From an uncultured Armatimonadota bacterium (GTDB lineage Bacteria > Armatimonadota > Fimbriimonadia > Fimbriimonadales > Fimbriimonadaceae), in assembly GCA_903833215.1 (NCBI GenBank), contig CAILEM010000035.1:1-58333 (forward strand): a DNA stretch of 58,333 bases, in the 5' to 3' direction. Numbering within the stretch: position 1 is the first letter of the stretch; the number at the start of each line of letters is the position of its first letter. This document shows, piece by piece, positions 34,714 through 42,953 of this stretch. The notes under the pieces were generated by a model. It searched no databases and was not told where the DNA came from. It worked only from the letters and a program-made list of their open reading frames with translations. The position numbers were made by a program, and so were the translations under genes.

Positions 34714-35539
34714 ATAAACCCAGTCCTAACAGGGCCACCAATCCGGTTGACAGTTTTTCATCCTTTGAGAGTTGAAATTCCTTCCAGTTCACGATGAGGA
34801 CCACGCAGCCTATGGGGACCAGTGCTGGTAGCGAGAGATGCAAAAGGTTTACGATCAACATGTACACCAAAAGCGTCGGAATCACCACCATGGCTGTCCT
34901 CTTGCCTTGCATGTTGAGCTTGAAGATGGCAACCAAAAACATCGCCAAGAACATAAAGTCCGCTGGCCCAGCCAGTGCGCCTGGGGCAATCTTAACACCA
35001 TGGGCCTGATGGGATGCGACGGGGATTTGAGCGGCAATGGCTGGTAAGAAATTTGGCGCCGCCTTCATCAATACTTGGGTCAAACCCAATGGACTGAACA
35101 CGAGAAAGCAGTCAAGGAATACCAGAAAAATCGCGATGGGGACAATGATGTTTCGATCTTTGATGAGGGTCGCTAGCAACGCCCCCAAACCGACGCACCA
35201 AATCGGCAAACCAACCTGCCCCAATGCGTTGATCGCTTGCGATGGAATGCCACTCTGGTCAAGAAAGCGGCTCTTAAGGACAAAGCAGCCAACTTGCAGA
35301 ACGACACCGAAGATCAGGAATTGAACGGCTCGCTTCCAATCCCAAGAATTTTGGGCGGCCAAGAAAAGCGCAAGCAAAGGGCCACCAAGAAATAAGCAGC
35401 CCATCACCACATTAGCAATCGGAGCGATCGCAGGCGGCACTTCGCCAGCAACCTGGAGAATCACCCGCAATACTGCCAGCACTAATAGCGTAAGGATGAA
35501 CGTTTCAATGCCGCGCTTGGGCCCAGGCGTCGCTTGCAT
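34589..35539 (-). CDS. Hypothetical polytopic membrane protein
   Basis: 316 residues from ATG 35539. Nine or ten hydrophobic segments from about residue 14 to 285, then a Pro/Ser-rich C-terminal tail (QPAPSPSADVRGSVKFPRSPG) that lies antisense to the end of the HMG-CoA lyase gene. Starts inside the last 35 bases of the glycosyltransferase gene, so the two are coupled. No family recognised; could be a flippase or polymer-associated membrane protein by context, which is only a guess. Confidence 0.65.
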   Translation of the reverse strand: MQATPGPKRGIETFILTLLVLAVLRVILQVAGEVPPAIAPIANVVMGCLFLGGPLLALFLAAQNSWDWKRAVQFLIFGVVLQVGCFVLKSRFLDQSGIPSQAINALGQVGLPIWCVGLGALLATLIKDRNIIVPIAIFLVFLDCFLVFSPLGLTQVLMKAAPNFLPAIAAQIPVASHQAHGVKIAPGALAGPADFMFLAMFLVAIFKLNMQGKRTAMVVIPTLLVYMLIVNLLHLSLPALVPIGCVVLIVNWKEFQLSKDEKLSTGLVALLGLGLFTWGMFQKPQVEQPAPSPSADVRGSVKFPRSPGTGEQDLVK

Positions 35540-36707
35540 ACTTCGAAAGCTCCAGTTTCCTATCAATCACGCCACGATAGACGGACACGACATCTTCGCA
35601 CATTTGCGACACACCTTGGTTCCGTACCGACTTCAAAGCCTGATCGCTTAGCTTCGCGTGCAAAACGTCATTTTGCATGACGGACATCGTCATTTGCGCG
35701 AAAGCTTCCGGATCATTCTTGACCACAAATCCATTCACGCCTTCGACAATCGATGCGCTTGCTCCCCCACCCGTCACGGCGATTGCGGGCAAACCATACG
35801 TCATCGCTTCTTGAACAACCAGGCCCTGAGTTTCTGTAATCGATGCAAAAACGAACAAATCCGATGCTGCGTAAAATTTGTCAACTTCGGCACGAGGAAC
35901 CGAGCCCACAAACCGGACTTGGTCGCCAATATGCAACCTGCGTGTCATCGCCATACACTCATCCCGAAATGGACCATCACCCACCAGCCAGAGTCTTAAG
36001 GTGCGATCCTGAGCCAGTGTCTGTGCCGCCATCTCAAACAACACCCCCAGGTTCTTCTCCCTCGCCAGCCGCCCAACGTACAGCATGATGCGTTGATCTG
36101 GAGCAATCCCCAACGCCTGTCGAGCGTCAGACCTTGAGATCATTTGGCCTCGTGGGATGCCAGTGGGAATAACGGTCACGGGTGATGTCACGGAATGCCG
36201 CCGAAGCCACTTCAAAGATGCCTCCGATGGCGTGATCACATGGTCCATGTGGTTGTAATAGAAATTGGTATGTTTGGCAATCCGAAACCGAACGTATCGA
36301 TGAGGCAGCAACTTGAAATAGTGCGCGTACCGATCATAAAGCGTGTGATACGTCGAAACGATGGGAATCCCGTGGGCCTCAGCCCAGCGAAAACCAACCA
36401 TCCCTAAAAAGAATGGCGTGTGAGTGTGAATGACATCAAACTCGTGGCGCCGAAACTTCTTCAACATTCGATAAAACGGCGGGTAGGAGACGGGATATCC
36501 CCGCGAGATGGGCGTCTCGATGGCCCGACACCGATACGTGTTCGGATCAGGATCCTGGTAGCCGGGATATCTTGCCGTGAATAGGTGTACTGAGTGGCCT
36601 TGATGGCGAAGTTCGCCAATGAGGATGTCGAGGCTAACGCTCACCCCGTTGAGGATCGGTAACGCACTATCAGAGAAGATAGCCACACGTAACCGATCTC
36701 TGTTCAC
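35505..36707 (-). CDS. Family 4 (GT-B) glycosyltransferase
   Basis: 400 residues from GTG 36707, chosen because GAGGA lies 10 bases upstream at the end of the preceding gene; a TTG 13 codons earlier is the alternative. N-terminal RLRVAIFSDSALPILNGVS and VIHTHTPFFLGMVGFRWAE, then VTVIPTGIP, IMLYVGRLAREKN, LWLVGDGPFRDE and a donor-binding end LVVQEAMTYGLPAIAVTGGG with the EX7E-like region. This is the pattern of diacylglycerol glucosyl/mannosyl transferases such as PimB- or MgtA-like enzymes. Likely builds a glycolipid at the inner face of the membrane. Confidence 0.87.
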   Translation of the reverse strand: MNRDRLRVAIFSDSALPILNGVSVSLDILIGELRHQGHSVHLFTARYPGYQDPDPNTYRCRAIETPISRGYPVSYPPFYRMLKKFRRHEFDVIHTHTPFFLGMVGFRWAEAHGIPIVSTYHTLYDRYAHYFKLLPHRYVRFRIAKHTNFYYNHMDHVITPSEASLKWLRRHSVTSPVTVIPTGIPRGQMISRSDARQALGIAPDQRIMLYVGRLAREKNLGVLFEMAAQTLAQDRTLRLWLVGDGPFRDECMAMTRRLHIGDQVRFVGSVPRAEVDKFYAASDLFVFASITETQGLVVQEAMTYGLPAIAVTGGGASASIVEGVNGFVVKNDPEAFAQMTMSVMQNDVLHAKLSDQALKSVRNQGVSQMCEDVVSVYRGVIDRKLELSKYASDAWAQARH

Positions 36708-36711
36708 TCTT

Positions 36712-37332
36712 TCATTCCTCTGGAAATCGGCCGTGCTCGTCGACAAATCGTACGATATCGCTCAGTCGAAAACGCCTCTGCCCACCCGTCGTCCGATGGT
36801 GGGCAAGCCAACCACGATTCGTGTAACGCCTGACCGTTGCGGGACAGACACCGAGCAGACGACTCGTTTCTTCAAGCGATAACTCAGGATCAAGCAGTCG
36901 GCGGATCAGTTCTTGTCTACTTTCCTTGAACTCACCGCGGTAGTAGTTTGCCGTAACGGAGTCATCGTAGAAGCCGGATAGAAACTCAACGCTCTTCGGC
37001 AAAGACAGCCAAACGCTCTGCAGTGCTGGGTCAATCTTTTCTGTCGGAGTCTGTACTTTGTTTTGAGAAGATCGGCGCGGACGGGGAGCCCGCATTTCTG
37101 TCTTGCGGAATTTAGTCTTTGGCCCCTGCGGTTCCTTATCAATGACAGCCGGACTTGCTTTGCCGTTGATATAGGCACCAATGGACGGGATCACAACATC
37201 GTATGCGCTACCGTCAACCTCAGTTGACGCATCGTCGCTCGCCTGGTGGTCCAGAAAAGCATTCTCTATATAAGCAAGCGGATCAAAGTTCTTCGTTCGC
37301 AATCCCATTTCCTCGTTGAACAACTTGGGCAT
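36712..37332 (-). CDS. MerR/excisionase-type helix-turn-helix protein
   Basis: About 206 residues from ATG 37332; the start is uncertain (GTG 37386 and ATG 37308 are alternatives). The C-terminal 60 residues are a MerR-like winged helix: SLEETSRLLGVCPATVRRYTNRG, then a wing HHRTTGGQRRFRLSDIVRFV. The N-terminal 140 residues are unassigned, with an acidic start and a basic Arg/Lys/Pro-rich central stretch (APRPRRSSQNK). Lies between queA (upstream) and the glycosyltransferase gene, whose GTG begins 4 bases past its stop. Likely a DNA-binding regulator whose targets are unknown. Confidence 0.75.
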   Translation of the reverse strand: MPKLFNEEMGLRTKNFDPLAYIENAFLDHQASDDASTEVDGSAYDVVIPSIGAYINGKASPAVIDKEPQGPKTKFRKTEMRAPRPRRSSQNKVQTPTEKIDPALQSVWLSLPKSVEFLSGFYDDSVTANYYRGEFKESRQELIRRLLDPELSLEETSRLLGVCPATVRRYTNRGWLAHHRTTGGQRRFRLSDIVRFVDEHGRFPEE

Positions 37333-37389
37333 TGTACTTAATGGATTGAGCCAAGACAGGGGGCAAAAACCTCTATTTTTCCGCACCTT

Positions 37390-38400
37390 TTACACAATCA
37401 GCATGGAGTCTCCAAAACTCAAAAACCTATAACGTTTCTGAACAGCCTGTTCGTACGCATTTAGGACTTTTTCACGGCCAACAAACGTTGAAAGCATCAC
37501 CAACATTGTTGTGCCTGGCAGGTGGAAATTCGTAAACATTCCATCCACGATCTGAAAAACAAACCCAGGTCGGATGAATAGGCGCGTGTCCTTCACCCCG
37601 GAACTCACCGATTTGGGACCAATCGCAAACGATTCCAATGTCCGAACCGAGGTTGTTCCCACCGCAATAATGCGCCCTTTGGTCGCATTGATGATTGAAG
37701 CGGCAGCTTCTGTGATCTCACACCATTCCCCATGCATCTTGTGCTCATCGAGGTTCTCGACCTGAACTGGACGAAACGTATCGATTCCGACATGGAGTGT
37801 TACGTAAGCGATTTGAACACCAGCTTCCATGAGCGATTTCAAAATCTCATCTGTAAAGTGCAGCCCAGCCGTCGGTGCCGCTGCACTTCCCTTCGAAATG
37901 CCGTAAACCGTTTGATACCGTTCACGATCGGAAAGCCTTTCATGAATATATGGAGGAAGGGGAACATGGCCCACTGCGTCCAGCCGCTCTTCCAAATTGG
38001 GAACAGCGTCAAATTCAATTTGCTTGAGCCCCTCGCCGAGGTCGACTCCAACCGTCGCTGACAGGCCTCCGTCAAACTCGATTCGGGTGCCCTCTTTCAG
38101 CCGCTTTCCAGGCTTCAGGAGGGCCTCAAACTGCTCCGCGCTGAGATGCCTGATCAGCAATGCCTCAACCGCTCCCCCCGTTTCCTTCTTCCCAAGTAGC
38201 CTGCGCGCCGATACTCGGGTGTTGTTCATGACAAGGGTATCGCCTTCTTTGAGCAAGTCGACGACTTGGCAAAATGCACCGTGCTCAACATCTCCATTTT
38301 TGTGGAGCACCAACAAGCGTGACGCTGCCCGATCCTCGAGAGGGGTTTGAGCGATCAAATCTTCGGGAAGTTCGTAGGTGAAGTCGCTTAGGCGGTCCAT
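37390..38400 (-). CDS. queA: tRNA S-adenosylmethionine ribosyltransferase-isomerase
   Basis: 336 residues. MDRLSDFTYELPEDLIAQTPLEDRAASRLLVL at the N-terminus, VMNNTRVSARRLLG, VPLPPYIHERLSDRERYQTVYG, GSAAAPTAGLHFT and NFHLPGTTMLVMLSTFVG are family landmarks. Transfers the ribosyl part of SAM to preQ1 in tRNA, giving epoxyqueuosine. Overlaps the HAD hydrolase gene upstream by 13 bases. No preQ1 riboswitch recognised upstream. Confidence 0.95.
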   Translation of the reverse strand: MDRLSDFTYELPEDLIAQTPLEDRAASRLLVLHKNGDVEHGAFCQVVDLLKEGDTLVMNNTRVSARRLLGKKETGGAVEALLIRHLSAEQFEALLKPGKRLKEGTRIEFDGGLSATVGVDLGEGLKQIEFDAVPNLEERLDAVGHVPLPPYIHERLSDRERYQTVYGISKGSAAAPTAGLHFTDEILKSLMEAGVQIAYVTLHVGIDTFRPVQVENLDEHKMHGEWCEITEAAASIINATKGRIIAVGTTSVRTLESFAIGPKSVSSGVKDTRLFIRPGFVFQIVDGMFTNFHLPGTTMLVMLSTFVGREKVLNAYEQAVQKRYRFLSFGDSMLIV

Positions 38401-39098
38401 GCCAGAGCCTCCGGCAGATCAAGCAGTGATTTGATCACCGGATACTCGCTGACAACAACTGATCGATCAATCTTGATCGATCGAATTCCGGCTGCTTCGG
38501 CACCCTGAATATCGTCGACGGGGTCATCTCCGACGTGCAACACATCCTTTGGCTCGAATCCCGCTCGTGACAAAGTAATTTCAAAGAGCCTTGGATCGGG
38601 TTTCTCAACCCCTTCTTCAAGTGAGGCGGTCACGACAACAAAGCGCTCGTAGAGCCCAAACATCCGCAACACGCGATGGAGGGAGTAGTCCCAATTCGAA
38701 ATAACTGCGAGTTGAACGCCCATCGCTTCGAGTCGGTCGAGGCACTCTACCACGTCGTCGTACAGGCTGAAGACAATGGAATTTGGTCCAAATCCGAGTT
38801 CATCGGCGGCATCTTGCATCTCTACAAGCCGATCGGTCGGCATCTGAATCGCGGTTAGCCAATCAGTGGCAAGGCGTGTCCAAAAGCTCGTCTGCAACGC
38901 GGTATCTCGTGCCATGTTCACATGGACGAACTCCATGATTCTCGCCATGTACAAGCTCTGGTATGTCTCTGCAGCGGCTTCGCCGACGGTCAGCCCAATA
39001 TGATTGGCACAGTCCACTGCGAATTGGCCCAGAGTCCAACCAGGAGGTACTTCGACAAGAGTTCCGGCACAATCGAATGTGACTAATTTGGGAATCAT
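38388..39098 (-). CDS. HAD-superfamily hydrolase with altered motif I
   Basis: 236 residues. Motif I reads VTFDCAGTLVE: the nucleophile Asp is present, but the second Asp, normally the general acid/base, is Ala. Motif II LAVISNWD, motif III Lys in GVEKPDPRLFE and motif IV VGDDPVDDIQGAEAAGI are intact, with a helical C1 cap between. This fits HAD-IA (HDHD3/phosphoglycolate phosphatase-like) proteins. The missing Asp could mean another catalytic mechanism or a non-phosphatase role. Starts within the last bases of the DUF2905 gene. Confidence 0.85.
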   Translation of the reverse strand: MIPKLVTFDCAGTLVEVPPGWTLGQFAVDCANHIGLTVGEAAAETYQSLYMARIMEFVHVNMARDTALQTSFWTRLATDWLTAIQMPTDRLVEMQDAADELGFGPNSIVFSLYDDVVECLDRLEAMGVQLAVISNWDYSLHRVLRMFGLYERFVVVTASLEEGVEKPDPRLFEITLSRAGFEPKDVLHVGDDPVDDIQGAEAAGIRSIKIDRSVVVSEYPVIKSLLDLPEALAWTA

Positions 39099-39325
39099 CT
39101 TTTGATCCTCTGAACAACAAAAAGAATAAAACTTAGGAGGGCGCTTACCAAAGGCATTGAGGTGATCGGTATAAACAGTGCGAATCCATCGCGTTGAACG
39201 TTGATGTCTCCCGGCAATCTTCCAAGACGCAATCCGGGTACTTTCGAAGACATCAAAACAACGGCTCCGATCAAGGCGATCGTCAAACCGACCCCGATCA
39301 ACATTTTCCCAAACTGTTCACTCAA
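39095..39325 (-). CDS. DUF2905 family small membrane protein
   Basis: 76 residues with two membrane spans (about 7-26 and 53-72). The loop between them, VPGLRLGRLPGDINVQRDGFALFIPI, matches the DUF2905 signature (LGRLPGD). Members are often found near queA and ruvABC; here it overlaps the HAD gene by 4 bases and heads the queA operon. Function unknown. Confidence 0.85.
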   Translation of the reverse strand: MSEQFGKMLIGVGLTIALIGAVVLMSSKVPGLRLGRLPGDINVQRDGFALFIPITSMPLVSALLSFILFVVQRIKR

Positions 39326-39416
39326 TATCGCTTCCCCGCCGTATCATCGATTTCTGACAACCGGCTATGCAAGTATGAAGGCTGTCGTATTCAATTCGTA
39401 AAGGATGTCTCGCATC

Positions 39417-40121
39417 ATGAAACCCGTACTTCGCGCTTCCCTCTGGCTTTCCGCAGTTCTTCTGTGTTCCATTGCATCCGCCGATGGACTTTCGCTCAAG
39501 CGCATTCCAAAGACGGGCGACGCCTTCAAATACACGATGAAAGTGGATTTTGAAGCTAACGGCGTGCACGGTACCATCCAAGCCACCCTTCTGGAACAAC
39601 TGACCGAAGTAGACATTGACGGCAACTACACGGTCCAGCAAACGCAGATCGAAGCCACTGGCACCTACGATGGCGAAAACTTTGATGTCCCAGCCAGGCC
39701 TCCAATTTCGATGACTTACAAACCGAACCGCCAGGTATCTGGGATCAAAGGCACGCTTGTGGACGAAAACGCATACCGAGTGGAGAACCTCGCCACAATC
39801 TTGGACCCTGGCAAGTTAGTTAACGTCGGTGATATTTGGGCGGCAGACATCAAGGCCGACAAAGTCCTGGGAACCAAGTCGGTGCGACTGGAATACAAGC
39901 TCGTTTCCGAGGAGAAGGTTGGCGGCGTCGACACGATCAAGATCAAGGGAACTGGCAAGGAGCAAGAGTCCGATAACTCCCCGCGTAACGAGTTCACCAT
40001 CTGGCTGAGCAAGACCGATGGCTCAATCGTCCAAAGTGAATCGAAGTGGACGAATGCGCCGTTTCCTGGCATCACTTCACCTGTGAGTGCCACGATCAAA
40101 ATTACGAGAGTTGCTGCATGA
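39417..40121 (+). CDS. Secreted protein of unknown function, paralogue A
   Basis: About 234 residues from ATG 39417, which has AAGGA 8 bases upstream; ATG 39405 is too close to that site. Signal peptide MKPVLRASLWLSAVLLCSIASA. The mature part is beta-rich: LKRIPKTGDAFKYTMKVDFE, VDIDGNYTVQQTQIEATG, LVNVGDIWAAD, VRLEYKLVSEEKVGGVDTIKIKG, NEFTIWLSKTDGSIVQSESK. This resembles proteins that measure or carry a lipid-like ligand (DUF6263-like), but the match is loose. Coupled to a paralogue by an ATGA overlap. Confidence 0.72.
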   Translation: MKPVLRASLWLSAVLLCSIASADGLSLKRIPKTGDAFKYTMKVDFEANGVHGTIQATLLEQLTEVDIDGNYTVQQTQIEATGTYDGENFDVPARPPISMTYKPNRQVSGIKGTLVDENAYRVENLATILDPGKLVNVGDIWAADIKADKVLGTKSVRLEYKLVSEEKVGGVDTIKIKGTGKEQESDNSPRNEFTIWLSKTDGSIVQSESKWTNAPFPGITSPVSATIKITRVAA

Positions 40122-40852
40122 TGAGGGCCTCATTCCTTACCCGTTTCGCAGTTGTGCCACTAACGATGTCATTGGCTCTAGCAATCCGTCAGGAGCCAAC
40201 ATTTGATCTCACATGGCATCCAAAAACTGACGATGCTTTGTCTTACAAAATGCGCTTCGAGATCGAAAGCAACCCAGAAAAATTTGCTTTTGTAGGACAC
40301 ATCAAATCCCGTGTTGTCAAAGTTAAACCCAACGGCGACTACGATGTCGAAACCAGTATCAAAGATGCTCACGTTCTTCATGGCACTCATGACGACACCG
40401 TTCCAAACGACGACAAGGCGACGATCGACACCTACAACGCAAAGGGACAGAAGATATCTTCCAGCGAAGACAATGACGCGAGTGAACAGGCAAATCCAGG
40501 ATTCAACACACTTGACGCAGTAACCGACCAACTCTCACCCAAGGATCCCGTCGCAATAGGTGGAACTTGGTCATCAATCATCAAACCGAATGCCAAGCAA
40601 AAACGTGAGGCAGCCCGAGTGAACTATACCCTGATTGGCAAGGTCAAAGAAGGCGCCTATCCTGCCCTCAAGATCGAGTACAAGTATCGAGAGACTGAAA
40701 AGGACCATCCAGTCACCGCCGAAGGATACGTCCTTGTAAGCCAGGATGACTTTTCACTCGTCCGGTTCGAAGGAGCCATCAAAGGCGCGAAGTTTAGCGA
40801 TGACGCTGACTTCCCCAGTGGCGACGCAACGCTGAGCGTAGTTCGCGATTAG
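40118..40852 (+). CDS. Secreted protein of unknown function, paralogue B
   Basis: 244 residues from ATG 40118, overlapping the previous stop by 4 bases. Signal peptide MMRASFLTRFAVVPLTMSLALA. The layout follows paralogue A: WHPKTDDALSYKMRFEIES, VKPNGDYDVETSIKDA, PVAIGGTWSSI, ARVNYTLIGKVKEGAYPALKIEYK, GYVLVSQDDFSLVRFEG. Identity between the two is low but the block order is the same, indicating an old tandem duplication. Probably act together outside the cytoplasm; no catalytic residues apparent. Confidence 0.7.
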   Translation: MMRASFLTRFAVVPLTMSLALAIRQEPTFDLTWHPKTDDALSYKMRFEIESNPEKFAFVGHIKSRVVKVKPNGDYDVETSIKDAHVLHGTHDDTVPNDDKATIDTYNAKGQKISSSEDNDASEQANPGFNTLDAVTDQLSPKDPVAIGGTWSSIIKPNAKQKREAARVNYTLIGKVKEGAYPALKIEYKYRETEKDHPVTAEGYVLVSQDDFSLVRFEGAIKGAKFSDDADFPSGDATLSVVRD

Positions 40853-40860
40853 GAGAAAGC

Positions 40861-41442
40861 CTACGACTTGGACCGATCGCCGCGAAGTCGGAAGCAGCGA
40901 CGGCAGCGAGCCTCATAGCTTTCGGTCGCCCCAATGAGGATGATCGGGTCGTCCCAGTGGGCCGGCTTCCCGTCGATCACGCGATAGGTGTGACTCGCCG
41001 GAGACCCGCACTTCATACATATGGCCCGCAGTTTGACCACTTCGTCTGCCGCCGCTAACAGCTTCGGCATCGGCCCGAAAGGTTGCCTGCGAAAATCTTG
41101 ATCCAACCCTGCACACACGACGTCGCGGCCAGCATCGGCCAAGTCCACCACCAAACCGACGATGGATTCATCAAAGAACTGAGCCTCTTCAATTAAAACG
41201 ACTTCTGTGTCGGCATCCAGCTTTGCCTTCAATTCTTGGATGGATCCAACCGGAACCGCGGAATGCTTGGCACCCATGTGGGTGACGACCATCGTCTGGT
41301 CATACCGATTGTCCACCGATGGCTTGAAGACCTGAACCTTCTTCTTGGCATACAAAGCACGTCGAGCGAGGCGAATAAGCTCCTCAGTTTTCCCAGCGAA
41401 CATGCTGCCGCATACAACGGTGACCTTCCCTGGCTGCTTCAT
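40861..41442 (-). CDS. tdk: Thymidine kinase
   Basis: 193 residues, the TK1-type length. Walker A CGSMFAGKTEELI, Walker B-like VVLIEEAQFFDESI with the catalytic Glu, and the zinc-binding lasso with CMKCGSPASHTYR and CRRCF. Phosphorylates thymidine for DNA precursor salvage. Overlaps the FmdB-type gene upstream by 4 bases. Confidence 0.94.
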   Translation of the reverse strand: MKQPGKVTVVCGSMFAGKTEELIRLARRALYAKKKVQVFKPSVDNRYDQTMVVTHMGAKHSAVPVGSIQELKAKLDADTEVVLIEEAQFFDESIVGLVVDLADAGRDVVCAGLDQDFRRQPFGPMPKLLAAADEVVKLRAICMKCGSPASHTYRVIDGKPAHWDDPIILIGATESYEARCRRCFRLRGDRSKS

Positions 41443-41774
41443 AGGTCTTCGTCTCCCCCAGCTTCGCCAGACATCTCAGCCTCAAACAACTCTTCCATCT
41501 CGTCGGAGACATCTTCGTCCATCGCCTTCCCCATCTCTCGCATCACTTGCCGCATCTCCGTCGAGCTTTCTGGTTCCGCCATCCCTTCCAATCGATCGGC
41601 AAGATCGTCGACGCGATCATCCTCGGTCCTGACCCTTGCGAAGCGACTCACCAACTTTACGGTGTTTTCGCTTTTGCAGTTGGGACATCGAGTTTCGTCG
41701 GGCTCGGCAACCATTCCAATTAGGGCCGAAAACTTCCGATGGCAGTCGGAGCATCGGTATTCAAAAACAGGCAC
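41439..41774 (-). CDS. FmdB-type zinc-ribbon protein
   Basis: 111 residues. The first 45 are the FmdB/CxxC_CxxC_SSSS zinc ribbon: MPVFEYRCSDCHRKFSALIG and RCPNCKSENTVKLVSRF, with two CxxC pairs. The rest is very acidic (DEDVSDEMEELFEAEMSGEAGGDEDL), presumably disordered. Such proteins are proposed regulators; a target is not known. Co-transcribed with tdk through an ATGA overlap. Confidence 0.85.
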   Translation of the reverse strand: MPVFEYRCSDCHRKFSALIGMVAEPDETRCPNCKSENTVKLVSRFARVRTEDDRVDDLADRLEGMAEPESSTEMRQVMREMGKAMDEDVSDEMEELFEAEMSGEAGGDEDL

Positions 41775-41796
41775 TGTTTCAGAATACCGGGACGCT

Positions 41797-41840
41797 GAAA
41801 AACAAACCAGCCTCCCAGAACAGGATGTTCCGAGAGGCTG
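41797..41840 (-). terminator. Rho-independent terminator of the HD-domain gene
   Basis: Stem CAGCCTC (41808-41814) with GAGGCTG (41834-41840) and an inner GAAC/GTTC pair. On the minus strand it is followed by GGTTTGTTTTT. It lies between the HD-domain gene and fmdB-like gene, so these are separate transcripts. Confidence 0.7.
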
Positions 41841-41971
41841 TTAGTGTGAGTCTGAATTTCAGAGCGGAAGTCTGCTTCATTGATTGGAAACAAGTTTCCA
41901 ATCGGGCTAGTTTACTGGTGGAGTGGCACCTTCCATGACTACATGGTAACACGACTTTTGAGAATCCGAAC

Positions 41972-42508
41972 TTATTTTTTTCTTAATTCACGGTGGATGG
42001 CATCCCAGAGGAATTTGTTCCGTTCCCGAGGAACGACACTCAGAATTTGCTTTGTCTGACCGAGATATCGCTTGAGCTTTTTCCCCTTCTTGGTGCGATG
42101 CGCTTCACGCACGTTGGCCAAACGATCCGCCAACTTTATCACCTGCGCTTGCGCCGACATTCCAGATATTTCCGAAACAAGCTTGTCCGCGCGCAATTGC
42201 CAAATCTCATCTTTACTCAGGTTCGCAATCTCAATCGCACTCGGTTCATCACGCGTCAACTCTGAGACCAGGGCGGCGACTTTGGAACCGAACCATTTCT
42301 CGATATCTCCAACCGATAGCGAATCTGTCTCAACGGTGTCGTGGAGCGCAGCGGCACAAAGCATCTCCAAGTCCGTAACTTGCCCTACGTGCCGAAGATT
42401 CAGCACCACCTCGATGACATGAGTGACATAGGGCAACGCGGGCTGTTCATCGCGCCACATGCCCGAGTGAGCCCGCGTGGCGATTTCGATTGCAGTCATC
42501 AACGACAT
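41972..42508 (-). CDS. HD-domain hydrolase, SpoT/MESH1-like
   Basis: 178 residues from ATG 42508; a TTG six codons earlier is possible. HD-type motifs: LPYVTHVIEVVLNL (His), CAAALHDTVETDSL (HD pair, with Glu-Asp following) and VIKLADRLANVREAHRTKKG near the second metal site. These are the landmarks of RelA/SpoT-type HD domains that hydrolyse (p)ppGpp; the small, stand-alone size fits MESH1-like enzymes. No synthetase domain. Predicted cytoplasmic; substrate inferred from family. Confidence 0.82.
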   Translation of the reverse strand: MSLMTAIEIATRAHSGMWRDEQPALPYVTHVIEVVLNLRHVGQVTDLEMLCAAALHDTVETDSLSVGDIEKWFGSKVAALVSELTRDEPSAIEIANLSKDEIWQLRADKLVSEISGMSAQAQVIKLADRLANVREAHRTKKGKKLKRYLGQTKQILSVVPRERNKFLWDAIHRELRKK

Positions 42509-42581
42509 AGCATTCAGGTCTCCCAATTCTGCCGTTAGGCCGACATCAGCATAACCGGTCTAGAACACCCTCGTGAATCGC

Positions 42582-42953
42582 CTAGAGCCGCTGCCGGTTC
42601 CATGTGGAAAAATCTTTCGATCCAGAATCTCGGATTTTCAGCGTATTGCCATGTCCCTCAAACTCCAGATGCACGGCGGGCGGCCTCTTGAGCACCTGCT
42701 CGTGACGAACCAGTGTCTGGAATTTCAGTTCCAGTTGGCTTCCGGATCTCTCATAGCTACCAGCGCCAACCCAATCGGCCTTCCCACAGGCAACTGCGAA
42801 CCTGTGGTCCGAGTAGATATCTATGCGGCATGCCTTCGCATCTTCGATAGGAAGCGGTCCCAACCATCGTCCTTCGATGTTCTGCCCCGAACACCCTAAC
42901 GATCCAAAAGCTACCGCAACGCACACCGTTACGCTGAGGCAAAATCGAATCAT
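42582..42953 (-). CDS. Small predicted lipoprotein
   Basis: 123 residues from ATG 42953; ATG 42965 adds four residues. Signal MIRFCLSVTVCVAVAFGSLGC ends in a lipobox. The mature part starts SGQNIEGRWLGPLP and continues with DIYSDHRFAVACGKADWVGAGSYERSGSQLELKF, a lipocalin- or copper-like 'GRWxG ... GxY' beta pattern seen in small sensing lipoproteins. No firm family. Its start codon overlaps that of the divergent DsbA-like gene. Confidence 0.68.
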   Translation of the reverse strand: MIRFCLSVTVCVAVAFGSLGCSGQNIEGRWLGPLPIEDAKACRIDIYSDHRFAVACGKADWVGAGSYERSGSQLELKFQTLVRHEQVLKRPPAVHLEFEGHGNTLKIRDSGSKDFSTWNRQRL

